A DNA stretch of 64,000 nucleotides from Methylobacterium sp. J-090 (GCF_022829345.1 NZ_JAKSXV010000039.1:1-64000), one strand, 5' to 3'; positions 49,806 through 61,433 are shown, numbered from the stretch's first letter. The notes: a model not told the origin generated them from the sequence alone. Program-made: numbers and translations.

Positions 49806-51128
49806 TTATTCCCGCTCGATGCGGATGAGCTGCGGCGCCTCGGCGAGGAGCCCATCGGCCGCGATGGCGTCGAGGGCGGCCCGGATGGTTCCTTCCGTCG
49901 CCGCATAGGTGATCAACACCAGGGGAACGGGCTGGCCGGAGCGGCCGTGCGGGTCCTTCGAGGCGGCGCTCTCCGAGCGGCGCTGGAGGATGCTCTCGAT
50001 GGAGATGTCGCGCTCGGCCATGCGCGTGGCGACACCGGCGGCGACGCCCGGCCGGTCGTGGACCGTGAGGCGGATGTAGTAGCCCCCCTCGTGGCGCTGC
50101 ATGGCGACGCGCTGCGACGGGCCGAGGGCCGCGTGCGGGCGCCCGAAGGTCGGACGATTCACGCCCGCCGCGATGTCGGTGATGTCGGAGACCACCGCCG
50201 AGGCCGTGGCCTCGCCGCCGGCCCCGGGCCCGATGAGGGTGAGTTCGCCCACCGCGTCGGCGTCGATGGTGACCGCGTTGGTGACGCCCATCACTTGGGC
50301 AATGGCGGAGGATTTCGGCACCATGGTCGGGTGGACGCGCTGCTCGATGCCGCCCTCGGCCACCTGGGCGACGCCGAGGAGCTTGATCCGGTAGCCGAGC
50401 TCCTCCGCCATGGTGAGGTCGAGGGGCTGGATCGCCGAGATACCCTCCACGGACACGCCCTCGGCGTCGATCTCGACCCCGAAGGCGAGGCTCGTCAGGA
50501 TGGCGAGCTTGTGGGCGGTGTCGAAGCCCTCGACATCGAAGGTCGGGTCGGCCTCGGCGTAGCCGAGGGCCTGCGCGTCCTTGAGGCAGGCCTCGAAGGT
50601 CAGGCCTTCTCGCTCCATCCGGGTGAGGATGTAGTTGCAGGTGCCGTTCATGATTCCGTAGACGCGCGATATGGCGTTGCCCGTGAGGCCCTCGCGCAGG
50701 GCCTTGATCACCGGGATGCCGCCGGCCACGGACGCCTCGTAGGCGAGGCTGACCCCCTTCGTCTCCGCCGCCCGGGCCAGGGCGGCGCCGTGCTTGGCCA
50801 GCAGCGCCTTGTTGGCGGTGACCACGTGCTTGCCCGCCGCGATGGCCGCTTCCACGGTGGCCTTGGCCGGGCCCTCGGCACCACCGATGAGTTCGACCAC
50901 GCAGTCGATGTCCGGGCTGGCGGCGAGCGCCACGGGATCGTCGAACCAGGTGACGCCGGCGAGATCGAGGCCCCGGTCGCGGCCCCGGTCACGGGACGAC
51001 ACGGCGGTGATGCGGACCTCGCGGCCGCTGGCGGCCGCGAGGGCGTCGGCCCGGCGGGCGACCATGCGGACCACGGCGGCACCGACGGTGCCGAGGCCGG
51101 CGACGCCGAGGCGGAGGCTCTGTTTCAT
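49806..51128 (-). CDS. hom: homoserine dehydrogenase
   Basis: From ATG 51128, 440 residues; an in-frame ATG at 51152 would add eight. The NAD(P) loop is GVAGLGTVGAAVVRMV, followed by KHVVTANKALLAKHG, the catalytic block GIPVIKALREGLTGN and GIMNGTCNYILTRM, the substrate region DVEGFDTAHKLAILTSLAFG, and a C-terminal ACT domain (YYIRLTVHDRPGVAAGVATR). It reduces aspartate-semialdehyde to homoserine for threonine and methionine synthesis; the ACT domain suggests feedback inhibition. Confidence 0.95.
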   Translation of the reverse strand: MKQSLRLGVAGLGTVGAAVVRMVARRADALAAASGREVRITAVSSRDRGRDRGLDLAGVTWFDDPVALAASPDIDCVVELIGGAEGPAKATVEAAIAAGKHVVTANKALLAKHGAALARAAETKGVSLAYEASVAGGIPVIKALREGLTGNAISRVYGIMNGTCNYILTRMEREGLTFEACLKDAQALGYAEADPTFDVEGFDTAHKLAILTSLAFGVEIDAEGVSVEGISAIQPLDLTMAEELGYRIKLLGVAQVAEGGIEQRVHPTMVPKSSAIAQVMGVTNAVTIDADAVGELTLIGPGAGGEATASAVVSDITDIAAGVNRPTFGRPHAALGPSQRVAMQRHEGGYYIRLTVHDRPGVAAGVATRMAERDISIESILQRRSESAASKDPHGRSGQPVPLVLITYAATEGTIRAALDAIAADGLLAEAPQLIRIERE

Positions 51129-51277
51129 GGCGCGCGATCCGTCATCTTCCATGGGCCGTCCGGGGCATGCCCGGTACGGGGCGACCGTCCACGGGTCGTT
51201 CCGTTCGCTCCGGTCGGGGAGCGGCGCGCTCTTCTGCAACGAATCCCAGGGGGGTGCAACAAATCCGCCGGCGGGGT

Positions 51278-51982
51278 TCAGCCTCGACGCGACCGGTAGC
51301 GGAGCGCCGTGACGAGGAGGGCCGAGAGCACCCCGGCGTTGAGGATGTGCCAGAGGAAGTGCGTGCCCAGGGGCAGGCTCGCACACAGGCTCCGGTCGAG
51401 GGTGCGGAACGCGAGCGACAGGGCGAACAGGCCCGCGATGGCGAGCAGACCGGTGCCGGCGGCGTACCGGGCGGGGTCGCGCCCGCCCCGCTGTGGCACG
51501 AGAAGGCCGGCTCCGACGCCGACGAGGGCCAGGATCGCCGGAACGTAAGCGATGGAGCCGTTGGTGGCGGCCGCGAGCGCGGGGCCGAGGAGGATGTCCA
51601 AGGCCGGCTCCAGGCCGAAGCCGAAGGCCGCGAACAGCAGGGTCGCGGCAAGCGCCGGTCCGGGCCCGAACGCGAAGAAGCGCCGCATCGCCAGGAAGAA
51701 GTAGGCATGGATGAACGCTGCGATGGGGATGACGTCGGCCAGGAGCGACCAGCGCACGGCAAGGGTGTGGAACAGGAACGAGCCGAGGCCGATCACGGCG
51801 ACGAGGCCTGCGAGCACCAGAATGACAGGATCGGGCCGCGCGCCCCGCCGCTCCCGCCAGGCGACCGCCCCGGCGGCGATCAGGAAGGCGACGTTCGACA
51901 GCGCGTTGACGGGTTCGGCCCAGAAGCTGCCATCGGCCCGCTCGCAATAGGCGCAGACGGGTGCGAACCACGTCTCATCCAT
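51278..51982 (-). CDS. ceramidase-family integral membrane hydrolase
   Basis: A 234-residue protein from ATG 51982 with about seven membrane segments. The opening CAYCERADGSFWAEPVNALS and the histidine-containing helices IGLGSFLFHTLAVRWSLLAD, IHAYFFLAMRRFFAF and GTHFLWHILNAG match the alkaline ceramidase/CREST superfamily with its zinc-site histidines and aspartate. Bacterial members are widespread and their substrate is unproven; lipid amide hydrolysis is inferred. It diverges from xth by less than 100 bases. Confidence 0.87.
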   Translation of the reverse strand: MDETWFAPVCAYCERADGSFWAEPVNALSNVAFLIAAGAVAWRERRGARPDPVILVLAGLVAVIGLGSFLFHTLAVRWSLLADVIPIAAFIHAYFFLAMRRFFAFGPGPALAATLLFAAFGFGLEPALDILLGPALAAATNGSIAYVPAILALVGVGAGLLVPQRGGRDPARYAAGTGLLAIAGLFALSLAFRTLDRSLCASLPLGTHFLWHILNAGVLSALLVTALRYRSRRG

Positions 51983-52076
51983 GTTGGTCCCACCCCGCGA
52001 AGAACCCATCCCGCTTGCCACCGACCCGCGAAGCCACGATGACGGGCATGCCGAGAGTTCAGGACACCCAGTCTCC

Positions 52077-52865
52077 ATGCGGATCGCCACCTGGAACGTG
52101 AATTCCATCAAGCAGCGGGTCGGCCATCTCGTGGGGTTCCTCGACGGGGCCAAGCCCGACGTGGTCTGCCTGCAGGAGCTGAAGTGCCAGGACGATGCGT
52201 TTCCCCGCGCCGAGATCGAGGCGGCGGGCTATGTCGTCGAGACCCTCGGCCAGAAGGCCTATAACGGCGTCGCCCTGCTGGTGCGCACCCCCCTCACCCT
52301 CCGTGAGGTCCGGCGCGGCCTGCCCGGTGACGAGACCGACGAGCAGTCCCGCTACATCGAAGGCCTCGTCTCCGGCGCGGAGACGGCGCCCGTGCGCGTC
52401 GCCTCGATCTATCTGCCCAACGGTAATCCCGTCGACAGCCCGAAATACCCCTACAAGCTCGCCTTCCTGGAGCGCCTGCGCCGGCACGCCCGCACACTCC
52501 TGGACCGCGAAGAGGCCGTGGTCCTCGCCGGCGACTACAACGTGATCCCCGAGCCCGAGGATGCGTCCGATCCGGCAGCCTGGGTGAACGACGCCCTGTT
52601 CCTGCCCCAGACCCGCGCGGCCTTCCGCGCTCTCCTGGCGGAAGGCTTCACCGAGGCCCTGCGCGCCTGCGATCCGAAGCCCGGCCTCTACACCTTCTGG
52701 GACTATCAGGCCGGTGCCTGGAACCGGAATGCCGGCATCCGCATCGACCACCTCCTGCTCTCACCCCAGGCCGCCGACCGCCTCGTGTCGGCCTCGGTGC
52801 AGAAGCACTTGCGCGGTCAGGAGAAGCCGTCCGACCACGTGGCGGTGACGGTCGAACTCGCCTGA
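52077..52865 (+). CDS. xth: exodeoxyribonuclease III
   Basis: From ATG 52077, 262 residues of the exonuclease-endonuclease-phosphatase superfamily. Motifs in order: MRIATWNVNSIKQR at the start (metal and DNA binding), VCLQELKCQD (catalytic glutamate), GDYNVIPEPED, AGIRIDHLLLS and SDHVAVTVEL with the catalytic D-H. It removes nucleotides 3'-5' and nicks abasic sites in base-excision repair. A longer frame upstream of MRIATW lacks any homologous sequence and was trimmed. Confidence 0.95.
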   Translation: MRIATWNVNSIKQRVGHLVGFLDGAKPDVVCLQELKCQDDAFPRAEIEAAGYVVETLGQKAYNGVALLVRTPLTLREVRRGLPGDETDEQSRYIEGLVSGAETAPVRVASIYLPNGNPVDSPKYPYKLAFLERLRRHARTLLDREEAVVLAGDYNVIPEPEDASDPAAWVNDALFLPQTRAAFRALLAEGFTEALRACDPKPGLYTFWDYQAGAWNRNAGIRIDHLLLSPQAADRLVSASVQKHLRGQEKPSDHVAVTVELA

Positions 52866-52944
52866 TGCGGGGCGGACCCTCCTGAACCAACCGGCCCGTG
52901 GCGGGTTGGCACGCCGTCCCCCCGGCAAAAAGGAGCCCTCCCGC

Positions 52945-53571
52945 GTGAAACTTTACGGTACCGGCTACTCCCCTTACGTCCGCAAGGTCCTCGTGGCCCT
53001 CGCCGAGAAGGGGGTGAGCGCCGAGCACATCCCGCTGTTCTTCCACGATCCCGACGCCGCGTTCCAGGCCGCGAGTCCGCTGGGAAAGATCCCGGCCATC
53101 GACGACGACGGTTTCCTCCTCGCCGATTCATCCGCGATCCTGTTCTACATCGAGGCGAAACACCCGAGCCCGGCTCTGCTGCCGACGGAGGCCAAGGCCC
53201 GCGGCCGGGCGATCTGGTTCGACAAGTTCGGGGATACCGAGATGTTTCCGGTGATCATCACCCCGTTCGCCAACCGGATCGTGAAGCCGAAGCTCCTGGG
53301 CCAGCCGGGCGACGAGGCCGCCGTGACGAAGGCGCTGACGCAGGATCTGCCCAAGATCTACGATTATCTCGAGACGCAGATCGACGGACCGTACCTCGTC
53401 GGCGACGCCTTCAGCATCGCCGACATCTCGGTGGCGACGGGCTTCCACAACCTTCATCTGGCCGACGAGACGGTCGATGCCGGCCGCTGGCCCAAGCTCT
53501 CACGTTACGTCGCCGCGACCCTGGAGCGGCCGTCCTTCGTCACGGCGCTCGCCGCGCGCACGAACCCGTAA
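52945..53571 (+). CDS. glutathione S-transferase family protein
   Basis: 208 residues from GTG 52945, preceded by AGGAG; the longer frame from ATG 52906 adds a non-conserved tail. The thioredoxin-like N-terminal domain has LYGTGYSPYVRKVLVALAEKG, ASPLGKIPAIDDDGFLLADS (the glutathione-binding S near residue 65) and IEAKHP; the C-terminal helical domain ends with FHNLHLADETVDAGRWPKLS. Likely a soluble GST of the beta/zeta-like group. Reaction not specified. Confidence 0.9.
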   Translation: MKLYGTGYSPYVRKVLVALAEKGVSAEHIPLFFHDPDAAFQAASPLGKIPAIDDDGFLLADSSAILFYIEAKHPSPALLPTEAKARGRAIWFDKFGDTEMFPVIITPFANRIVKPKLLGQPGDEAAVTKALTQDLPKIYDYLETQIDGPYLVGDAFSIADISVATGFHNLHLADETVDAGRWPKLSRYVAATLERPSFVTALAARTNP

Positions 53572-53580
53572 GATCGATCG

Positions 53581-53612
53581 GCCGACGCTGCGGCGGAGCA
53601 CTCAGCGTCGGC
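53581..53612. terminator. hairpin between the convergent GST and ExoR-like genes
   Basis: GCCGACGCTG and CAGCGTCGGC form a perfect ten-base stem with a 12-base loop, starting ten bases after the GST stop and overlapping the last ten bases of the leftward gene. No T-run follows on either strand, so it is a possible bidirectional terminator only. Confidence 0.45.
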
Positions 53613-54484
53613 GTCGCGCCGAACCCGTCACCTGGGTCTGGGCCTGGGAGGCCTGGGCCTGCGCGGTCTGGCGGTCGTCCTCGCTCGCCGCCGTCCAGGC
53701 CTTGTCGTAGAGGGCGACGATCCAGTCGTCCTTGCGGCCCTGCGCCGCCTCGCGGGCCAGCGACAGCCACATCAGACCACGAGCGCGCTGCTTCGGCACG
53801 CCCTGGCCGTTGATGAGTAGTTCACCGAGCAGCGCCTGCGCCGGAGCGTGACCCTTCTCCGCCGCGAGGTTGAACCAGCGCGCCGCCTGGCGCGGATCGG
53901 CCTCGACGCCGGTGCCGTCGAGGTAGAGCCGGGCTAGGTTGTACTGGGCGTTCGGGTCGCCGAAATACGACGCCGCGTAGTTGAACATGTCGTAGGCGCG
54001 CTCGGGGTTCGGACGCACGTAGGTGCCCTTGATCCCGTCGAGGAAGTAGGCGCCCAAAGCCGTGAAGGCGCTGGCCATGACGCCCGAGTTCTGGGCATCC
54101 GGGCCGTCGTCGGTTGTGTCGTCGGCGATGCGGGAGAAGAACTCGAACGCCTTGAGGTCGTCGTGGGGCACCCCGTCGCCCTCGGCGTACATCCGGCCGA
54201 GCTTCCACAGGGCGAGGGCGTGGCCCTGACCGGCGGCGTATTCGAGGGCGCGCGCGGCCCCTTCCTTGTCGCCGGCATTGTAGTCGCGAACCCCGGAGCG
54301 CAGGGCCTCGCGGGCCGTGCGATAGCCCGCCGGGGGCACGGGCGTGCGCGCAGTGGCGTCGAGGGCCTCTACGGGAATCCCACACAGAAGCAGGAGCCCG
54401 GCCGCCATGGCGAAGCGCAGCCGTCCGCGCGCGGGCCGATCCGGAGCGGCCCGGACCGGCCGCGCGGGGCGGCCGAGGGCGGTC

Positions 54485-54498
<14 letters not shown>
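53602..54498 (-). CDS. exoR: Sel1-repeat protein, ExoR-like regulator
   Basis: 298 residues if started at ATG 54498; ATG 54408 would open directly at the signal peptide MAAGLLLLCGIPVEALDATA. Sel1/TPR units dominate, for example ALWKLGRMYAEGDGVPHDDLK, FFSRIADDTTDDGPD, AQYNLARLYLDGTGVE and ALLGELLINGQGVPK. The arrangement is very like ExoR of Sinorhizobium, a periplasmic Sel1 protein that restrains the ExoS-ChvI two-component system controlling exopolysaccharide and motility. The start overlaps the ilvD stop by 14 bases. Orthology is likely but not proven. Confidence 0.85.
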
Positions 54499-56215
<1,717 letters not shown>

Positions 56216-56613
56216 GGTCAATCTCGCCGCCCCGGCCTGCTACGCTTGACATGAGGTCCAGCCGTCCGACGCTCCGAAGGCGCGCGCGAGCCCTTGGCGG
56301 ACGGCGCGCGAACCCACGTAGTTCACTCTCGGAATGACTCGGAACTCTGCGGTAAAGCGTTGGGGGGACTACCGTTTACCGCACGGCCTGAGGTGGTCCC
56401 GGTTTATGGCGGGATCGCGGCGGGGGCAGGCGCCTCCCAAGGCAAAGTCTGGATGGTTTTGGGGTGTTGCGACCTCGCCACAGCCACGCTTTGGCCCGGC
56501 TACCTCCCGTGAAGTGACCTCAGGATAGGATAGAATTCCAAAGCGGCGGCATGAATAAGCCCGGGCGCGCTGGACGCTCCGGGCTCGGTCCTCGGGGGTG
56601 CCGGGGTGCGGCC
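56216..56613. other. intergenic region upstream of ilvD, with an inverted repeat
   Basis: A 398-base gene-free stretch between pmtA (both genes leftward) and ilvD. It contains an exact inverted repeat TGCGGTAAA (56348-56356) and TTTACCGCA (56375-56383), a 36-base span. Base composition is lower than around it. I searched both strands for a leader peptide rich in leucine, valine or isoleucine and saw none, so classical attenuation of ilvD is not supported. Small frames here look non-coding. Confidence 0.45.
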
Positions 56614-57267
56614 TCACCCGGGCTTGCGCATCCGCAGGATCTTGAAGAAGCCGCCCGGGAAGGTCGGGGCGACGCCGATGAACTCGACGCCGTTGGCCCG
56701 CGCCCAGGCCTCGATCCGCGTGGATTTGAAGTCCGAAGACCAGCCGATCTTGGTGCAGAGCGGGGCGACGATCTCCTCGACCTTGGCCATGGGGCCGTCC
56801 GTCTGCCCGAAATGATTGGCGAGCACGATCTCGCCGCCGGGCCGCACCACCCGTAGAAACTCCGAGAGGGCGCCTTCCGGGTCCGGCACCAGGGTGATGA
56901 GAAACTGCGCCACCACGGCGTCGAAGCTGGCATCGGCGTAGCCGAGGCGGCAGACGTCCATCACCTGGAGGCCGCGCACGTGAGTGAGGCCGCGCCTGAG
57001 CACTTTGTCGCGGGCGCGCTTGAGCATGTCCTCGGACAGATCGACCCCGCAGACGAAGCTGGTGCGCGGGTAGTAGCCGAGCGACAGGCCGGTCCCGACG
57101 CCGGCCTCGAGGATGCGGGGCCCGCAGGCCACGGCCGCCTCCACCGCGTCGCGGGCGGCGGGCTCCGTCAGCTTGTCGTACACGACGTCGTAGACCGGTG
57201 CCCAGCGGGCATAGGCCTTGCGCATCAGGGCCGTGCTCGGACCGGCCTCCCGCGGCTCGCTCAGCAT
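56614..57267 (-). CDS. pmtA: phosphatidylethanolamine N-methyltransferase-type enzyme
   Basis: From ATG 57267, 217 residues. The SAM-binding motif is RILEAGVGTGLSLGYY near residue 50 and the post-motif acidic loop is CGVDLSEDMLKRARDK; VPDPEGALSEFLRVVRPGGE and LANHFGQTDGP complete the class I fold. The N-terminal YARWAPVYDVVYDKLTEPAA matches the PmtA group that methylates phosphatidylethanolamine stepwise to phosphatidylcholine in alphaproteobacteria. A longer upstream frame lacks conserved sequence. It follows mnmA by 37 bases. Confidence 0.87.
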   Translation of the reverse strand: MLSEPREAGPSTALMRKAYARWAPVYDVVYDKLTEPAARDAVEAAVACGPRILEAGVGTGLSLGYYPRTSFVCGVDLSEDMLKRARDKVLRRGLTHVRGLQVMDVCRLGYADASFDAVVAQFLITLVPDPEGALSEFLRVVRPGGEIVLANHFGQTDGPMAKVEEIVAPLCTKIGWSSDFKSTRIEAWARANGVEFIGVAPTFPGGFFKILRMRKPG

Positions 57268-57304
57268 GTCGATCTCGAAGTCCTGTGGGGAGTGGAAGAG
57301 AGGG

Positions 57305-58453
57305 TCAGGCCGCCTGCGCGGCCCCGGCCTGCAACGCGTCGACGCGCCGGATGGTGCCACCGCCGAGCACCCGCGCGCGCGGGCCGTCATCGGCGTAGAT
57401 CACGCAGGCCTGTCCCGGCGAGACGCCGTCCTCGGGCGTCGCCAGGACGACCTTGGCGGTCCCCGTGACGGCGTCGAGGGTGAGGTGCGCCGGGCGCGGC
57501 TCGCGTGTCGAGCGCACTCGCACGGCGACGGGTAGATCGACGGGCGGCCTGTCGGAGAGCCAGTTCACGTCCGTCAGCCGGATGCGGCTGGTGGCCAGGG
57601 CTTCGCGCGGGCCGACGACGACGCGGGCTGCATCAGGCTCCAGGCGCACGACGTAGAGGGGTTCGCCGACGGCGAGGCGCAGGCCCCGGCGCTGACCGAC
57701 GGTGTAGTGGATGATGCCCTCGTGGCGGCCCAGCACTTGCCCCGAGAGATCGACGATGTCGCCGGCCCGGGCCGCGTCGGGCCGCAGGCGGGCGATCACG
57801 TCGGCGTAGCGTCCTTGCGGTACGAAGCAGATATCCTGGCTGTCGGCCTTCTCGGCCACCGACAGGCCGAGTTCATGGGCGAGGCGCCGGGTCTCGTCCT
57901 TGGGCAATTCGCCCAGGGGGAAGCGCAGGAAATCGAGCTGCTCGGCCGTGGTGGCGTAGAGGAAGTAGCTCTGGTCGCGGGCCGGATCGAGGGCACGGTA
58001 GAGGCCGCGTCGACCCTGCGACAGGGCGCGGCTCGCGACGTAATGGCCCGTGGCCAGGGCGTCCGCGTCGAGGTCGCGCGCCGTCGCGAGGAGGTCGCGG
58101 AACTTGATGGACCGGTTGCACTCGACGCACGGAATCGGCGTCTCGCCGGCGAGATAGCTCTCGGCGAAGCGGTCGATCACCGATTCGCGGAAACGGTCCT
58201 CGTAGTCGAGGACATAATGCGGAATCTCCAGAACTTCGGCGACGCGGCGGGCGTCGTGGATGTCCTGACCGGCGCAGCAGGCGCCCTTGCGATGGGTCGC
58301 CGCGCCGTGGTCGTAGAGCTGGAGGGTGATGCCGACGACGTCGTAGCCTTCGCGCTTCAGGAGCCCGGCCACGACGGAGGAATCGACGCCGCCGGACATG
58401 GCGACGACGACGCGCGTCTCGTGCGGGGCCTTGGGAAGATCGAGGGAATTCAT
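57305..58453 (-). CDS. mnmA: tRNA 2-thiouridine(34) synthase
   Basis: From ATG 58453, 382 residues; the frame before it is non-conserved and was excluded. The PP-loop is [20 protein letters not shown] near residue 15. The two redox cysteines are in [11 protein letters not shown] and [12 protein letters not shown]. It adenylates and thiolates U34 in the anticodons of tRNA-Lys, -Glu and -Gln. It lies on the strand opposite to the flagellar cluster, with a 315-base divergent gap between. Confidence 0.95.
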   Translation of the reverse strand: MNSLDLPKAPHETRVVVAMSGGVDSSVVAGLLKREGYDVVGITLQLYDHGAATHRKGACCAGQDIHDARRVAEVLEIPHYVLDYEDRFRESVIDRFAESYLAGETPIPCVECNRSIKFRDLLATARDLDADALATGHYVASRALSQGRRGLYRALDPARDQSYFLYATTAEQLDFLRFPLGELPKDETRRLAHELGLSVAEKADSQDICFVPQGRYADVIARLRPDAARAGDIVDLSGQVLGRHEGIIHYTVGQRRGLRLAVGEPLYVVRLEPDAARVVVGPREALATSRIRLTDVNWLSDRPPVDLPVAVRVRSTREPRPAHLTLDAVTGTAKVVLATPEDGVSPGQACVIYADDGPRARVLGGGTIRRVDALQAGAAQAA

Positions 58454-58768
58454 CGCGCCCAGTTTCGCCGGCGGGGCCGGTCCGGTCCCGGGCGCGAGTC
58501 TATAGCGTTCCTTGCGCCCGAGTTCCAGGGAAGGGCCGGCACGCATTCCGCCACGCACGACCAGACCCGGTCGTTTTCGACGGACCTGACCGGTTCCGCC
58601 AACCCCGGAAATCCCGGGCAGACCCGGCAAGTCCTGCCGGGCGCCGGGCAGGTTCCGCCGGACCGCCTTCCCGGGTCTCGGAAAGATCGTCGTATCATCA
58701 ATGGCTTGGGCGATCGTCCGGTCTGGCTCGGCCCTTGCTCGATGGTTCGGCAAGGAGACCACGGACCC
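58454..58768. other. divergent region between mnmA and fliK, with a hairpin
   Basis: A 315-base gene-free stretch. It carries CCCGGCA (58623-58629) and TGCCGGG (58635-58641), a seven-base stem, amid several C/G-rich near-repeats. Promoters for mnmA and the flagellar genes should lie here. I see no recognisable sigma-54 -24/-12 box or CtrA site in it. Confidence 0.3.
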
Positions 58769-60304
58769 ATGGCGCAAGCGTTCCTCGAAACGGATTTCCT
58801 CCTGCGCCGTGCGACGCCAGCCCCGGCCCGCGCGCAAGCACGGGCCACGTCAGGGCCCGCCTTCGTCGTTCGCGATCCCGAGTCCTCCCGTCCGGCGACG
58901 ACAACCCGGTCGCAGGAGACGCGTGCGCAGGATAGCCGCTCTCAGTTCGCTCGTTCGGAGCGCGACCGCCCGGATGTCGCGGCCCAACCCGAACGCGCCA
59001 GGACCGAACGCGCTAAGACCGAGGACACCGGCACAGGGCAAACCAGGACCGAGCAGACGGCCGAACGGTCCCCCGCGCCGGTGCGGACCGCGCGCGAGGC
59101 GCCAGTCCCCAATGCAAAGGGGCCGGCCTCCGCGGATGCCGCCCTATCCGGCGAGGCTGCGAAGGCGAACGGCGTGCCGCAGGATCGGGCAGGTGCCGTT
59201 CCCACCGTCCCGGCCGGCGTCGCCGGCTCTCCCGAGGCGGCCATGGCCGGAACAGTCCTCGCCGGAGCGAACCCGGCCACCAAGGCTGGTTCTGCCGACG
59301 GGACCGCCACCGACGGCACCGAGGAGAAGACGGAGTCCACCGATGCGTCGGCCGAGGAGCCGGACGCATCGCTCCTCGCACTCGGTGTCCTGCCACCGCC
59401 ACCGCCCGCCGATCCCGTGCTTCAGGCGAACACCGGTCAGAGCAGCCAGACCTCGGAGCCCCAGGGTGAGGTACGGGCCGACCAGGGGCAGGGTTCGGTG
59501 GGGCAGGCCTCATCCATCGCCGGGCGAGGTCTGCCTTCGGCAGGCCAGGTTCAATCCCCGGCCGGGGTCGTCCAGCCGTCCAAGGGTGAGGTGCCAGCCG
59601 CCGGCCAGGGTCCCCTCGCCCGGCCGGGCGTTTCGGTGAGCGTGAAATCCGACCCGGCGGTGGCCGTGCTGGACTCGGCCAAGACCGCCGAGGCCTCGGT
59701 GGGCACGGCGGCGCTCGCCCTGCCCGAAGGCCTTTCCCCCATCCGGGAGAGCTTCGATTCCATCCTGGCGGGCTTCTCGGCCGCGCCCGCCACAGCGCCA
59801 GCGAGCGGGACGTCGGCTCCAGCCGCCCAGGCGGCTCAGGCCGCTACGCCAGCCTCGCCACCCGTGCCCCTGGGGGCCGTGCCGATGACCATCGGTCTGC
59901 GCTCCCTCCAGGGCTCGAACCATTTCGAGATCCGCCTCGATCCGGGCGAACTCGGACGCATCGACGTCAGCCTCGACATCGACAAGGAGCGCGGCACCGT
60001 GATGGCGCACCTCGTCGTCGATCGCGCAGAGACCCTCGCCCTGCTCCAGCGCGACGCCGGCAGCCTGCAGCAGGCCCTGTCGCAGGCCGGCCTCGACGCG
60101 CCGGAGGCCAACATCAACCTGTCCCTGCGCAGCGACACGCAGTCCGGCGGTCAGGGTGCCGAGGGCCAAGGCGCCGACGGGCGCCGTCCCGAGGGACGGC
60201 CCGGCGGTCCGGGCCTCTCCCATCAGGCCGAGGGCCGCGCCGCCCTCGAAGCCACGCCCATGCGCACCCTGAGGGGCCTCACCGGCCTCGACATCCGAAT
60301 CTGA
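58769..60304 (+). CDS. fliK: flagellar hook-length control protein FliK
   Basis: From ATG 58769, 511 residues, with AAGGAG 11 bases upstream. The long first part (about residues 30-370) is low-complexity alanine/proline/glutamate-rich sequence, the flexible ruler region. The C-terminal domain is the recognisable FliK core: [40 protein letters not shown] and [20 protein letters not shown]. FliK measures hook length and switches the type III export specificity. It is followed after 13 bases by flgD. Confidence 0.88.
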   Translation: MAQAFLETDFLLRRATPAPARAQARATSGPAFVVRDPESSRPATTTRSQETRAQDSRSQFARSERDRPDVAAQPERARTERAKTEDTGTGQTRTEQTAERSPAPVRTAREAPVPNAKGPASADAALSGEAAKANGVPQDRAGAVPTVPAGVAGSPEAAMAGTVLAGANPATKAGSADGTATDGTEEKTESTDASAEEPDASLLALGVLPPPPPADPVLQANTGQSSQTSEPQGEVRADQGQGSVGQASSIAGRGLPSAGQVQSPAGVVQPSKGEVPAAGQGPLARPGVSVSVKSDPAVAVLDSAKTAEASVGTAALALPEGLSPIRESFDSILAGFSAAPATAPASGTSAPAAQAAQAATPASPPVPLGAVPMTIGLRSLQGSNHFEIRLDPGELGRIDVSLDIDKERGTVMAHLVVDRAETLALLQRDAGSLQQALSQAGLDAPEANINLSLRSDTQSGGQGAEGQGADGRRPEGRPGGPGLSHQAEGRAALEATPMRTLRGLTGLDIRI

Positions 60305-60317
60305 AGGGGCACCCCAC

Positions 60318-60995
60318 ATGTCATCCGGCATCAGCAGCCTGGCGAGCACCGCCGCTTCGGCGAGTTCCACCACCAAGACCTCCTCCCAGGAGATCGCGGG
60401 CAACTTCACTCAGTTCCTGACGCTGCTGACCACGCAGCTCAAGAACCAGAACCCCCTCGACCCCATGGACACCAACCAGTTCACGCAGCAGCTGGTGCAG
60501 TATGCCGGCGTCGAGCAGCAGCTGAAGTCCAACGACCGCCTCGACTCGATCCTGACCAACGCCAAGGCGTCGAGTTCGGCCTCGGCCACGGGGTTCATCG
60601 GCCAGACCGTCACCGCGGACGGCAAGACCGCGGATCTGGCCGACGGGTCGGCCACCTGGACCCTCACACCCGCTCGCGCCGCCACCCAGGCGACCATCAC
60701 CATCACGGATGCCAAGGGCAACGTGGTGGCGACCCAGTCGAAGGCCATGCCGGCCGGCGCACAGACCTATGTCTGGGACGGGCGGGCCTCCACGGGCATG
60801 AGTGCGCCGGCGGGCACCTATTCCATCAAGGTGGATGCCCGCGACGCCACGGGCACCCAGGTCAGCGTCGATACGCAGATCACCGGCAAGGTCGACGGCG
60901 TCGATCTCAGCGGCACCGCGCCGGTGCTTCTCATCGATTCCGCACGGGTTCCCATCGGCAGCGTGCGGAGCATCGGAACGGGGTTGTCCACATGA
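60318..60995 (+). CDS. flgD: flagellar hook capping protein FlgD
   Basis: A 225-residue FlgD. The N-terminal motif FLTLLTTQLKNQNPLDPMDT and QFTQQLVQYAGVEQQLKSND is the most conserved part; the C-terminal region has the FlgD beta domain (TWTLTPARAATQATITITDA, YVWDGRASTGMSAPAGTYSI). FlgD scaffolds hook assembly. It is transcribed with fliK; sciP follows after about 100 bases. Confidence 0.94.
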   Translation: MSSGISSLASTAASASSTTKTSSQEIAGNFTQFLTLLTTQLKNQNPLDPMDTNQFTQQLVQYAGVEQQLKSNDRLDSILTNAKASSSASATGFIGQTVTADGKTADLADGSATWTLTPARAATQATITITDAKGNVVATQSKAMPAGAQTYVWDGRASTGMSAPAGTYSIKVDARDATGTQVSVDTQITGKVDGVDLSGTAPVLLIDSARVPIGSVRSIGTGLST

Positions 60996-61064
60996 GCGTC
61001 GCGACGAATCAGATGCGATCGTTCCGCTTCAACATATTTTAAGTGGGCGCAAGTAGCTTCCAAT

Positions 61065-61082
61065 CTCGACAGGTCAGTCGAG
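61065..61082. promoter_or_regulatory. inverted repeat upstream of sciP
   Basis: CTCGAC-N6-GTCGAG ends 14 bases before the SciP start codon, in a short AT-richer gap after flgD. It may be an operator or a small hairpin near the ribosome-binding region. No TTAA-N7-TTAA CtrA box was seen in the gap. Confidence 0.35.
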
Positions 61083-61096
61083 TTGTAGAGCGTATC

Positions 61097-61372
61097 ATGA
61101 CCGAACCAAGCCGCCCGAGAGTGAAGTATGTGATCGGGCCTGATGGCAGTCCATTAACCATTGCCGATCTTCCGCCGACCACGACCCGTCGTTGGGTCAT
61201 CCGTCGCAAGGCCGAGGTGGTCGCCGCCGTGAGGGGTGGCCTGCTCAGCCTGGAGGAAGCCTGCCAGCGCTACACCCTCACCACCGAGGAGTTCCTGAGC
61301 TGGCAGTTCTCCATCGACCAGCACGGTCTTGCCGGTCTGCGCACCACGCGCATCCAGCATTACCGGCACTGA
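61097..61372 (+). CDS. sciP: CtrA inhibitor SciP (DUF1153 domain)
   Basis: From ATG 61097, 91 residues, the usual length of SciP. It opens TEPSRPRVKYVIGPDGSPLT and IADLPP, then a helix-turn-helix domain (WVIRRKAEVVAAVRGGLLSL, EEACQRYTLTTEEFLSWQFS). In Caulobacter SciP binds CtrA and blocks transcription of CtrA-dependent genes, many of them flagellar. An upstream frame from 61043 adds a non-conserved extension. A terminator follows before fliF. Confidence 0.93.
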   Translation: MTEPSRPRVKYVIGPDGSPLTIADLPPTTTRRWVIRRKAEVVAAVRGGLLSLEEACQRYTLTTEEFLSWQFSIDQHGLAGLRTTRIQHYRH

Positions 61373-61433
61373 CGGATCGGACTCGGCCTGGATCGGCCGG
61401 TCCGATGGCGAGAACACCCGACGATCCTTTCGT

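Noticed and set aside
56294-56512. Small ORF in the ilvD upstream region
   Set aside because: No ribosome-binding site, cysteine/glycine-rich odd composition, and it overlaps the inverted repeat.
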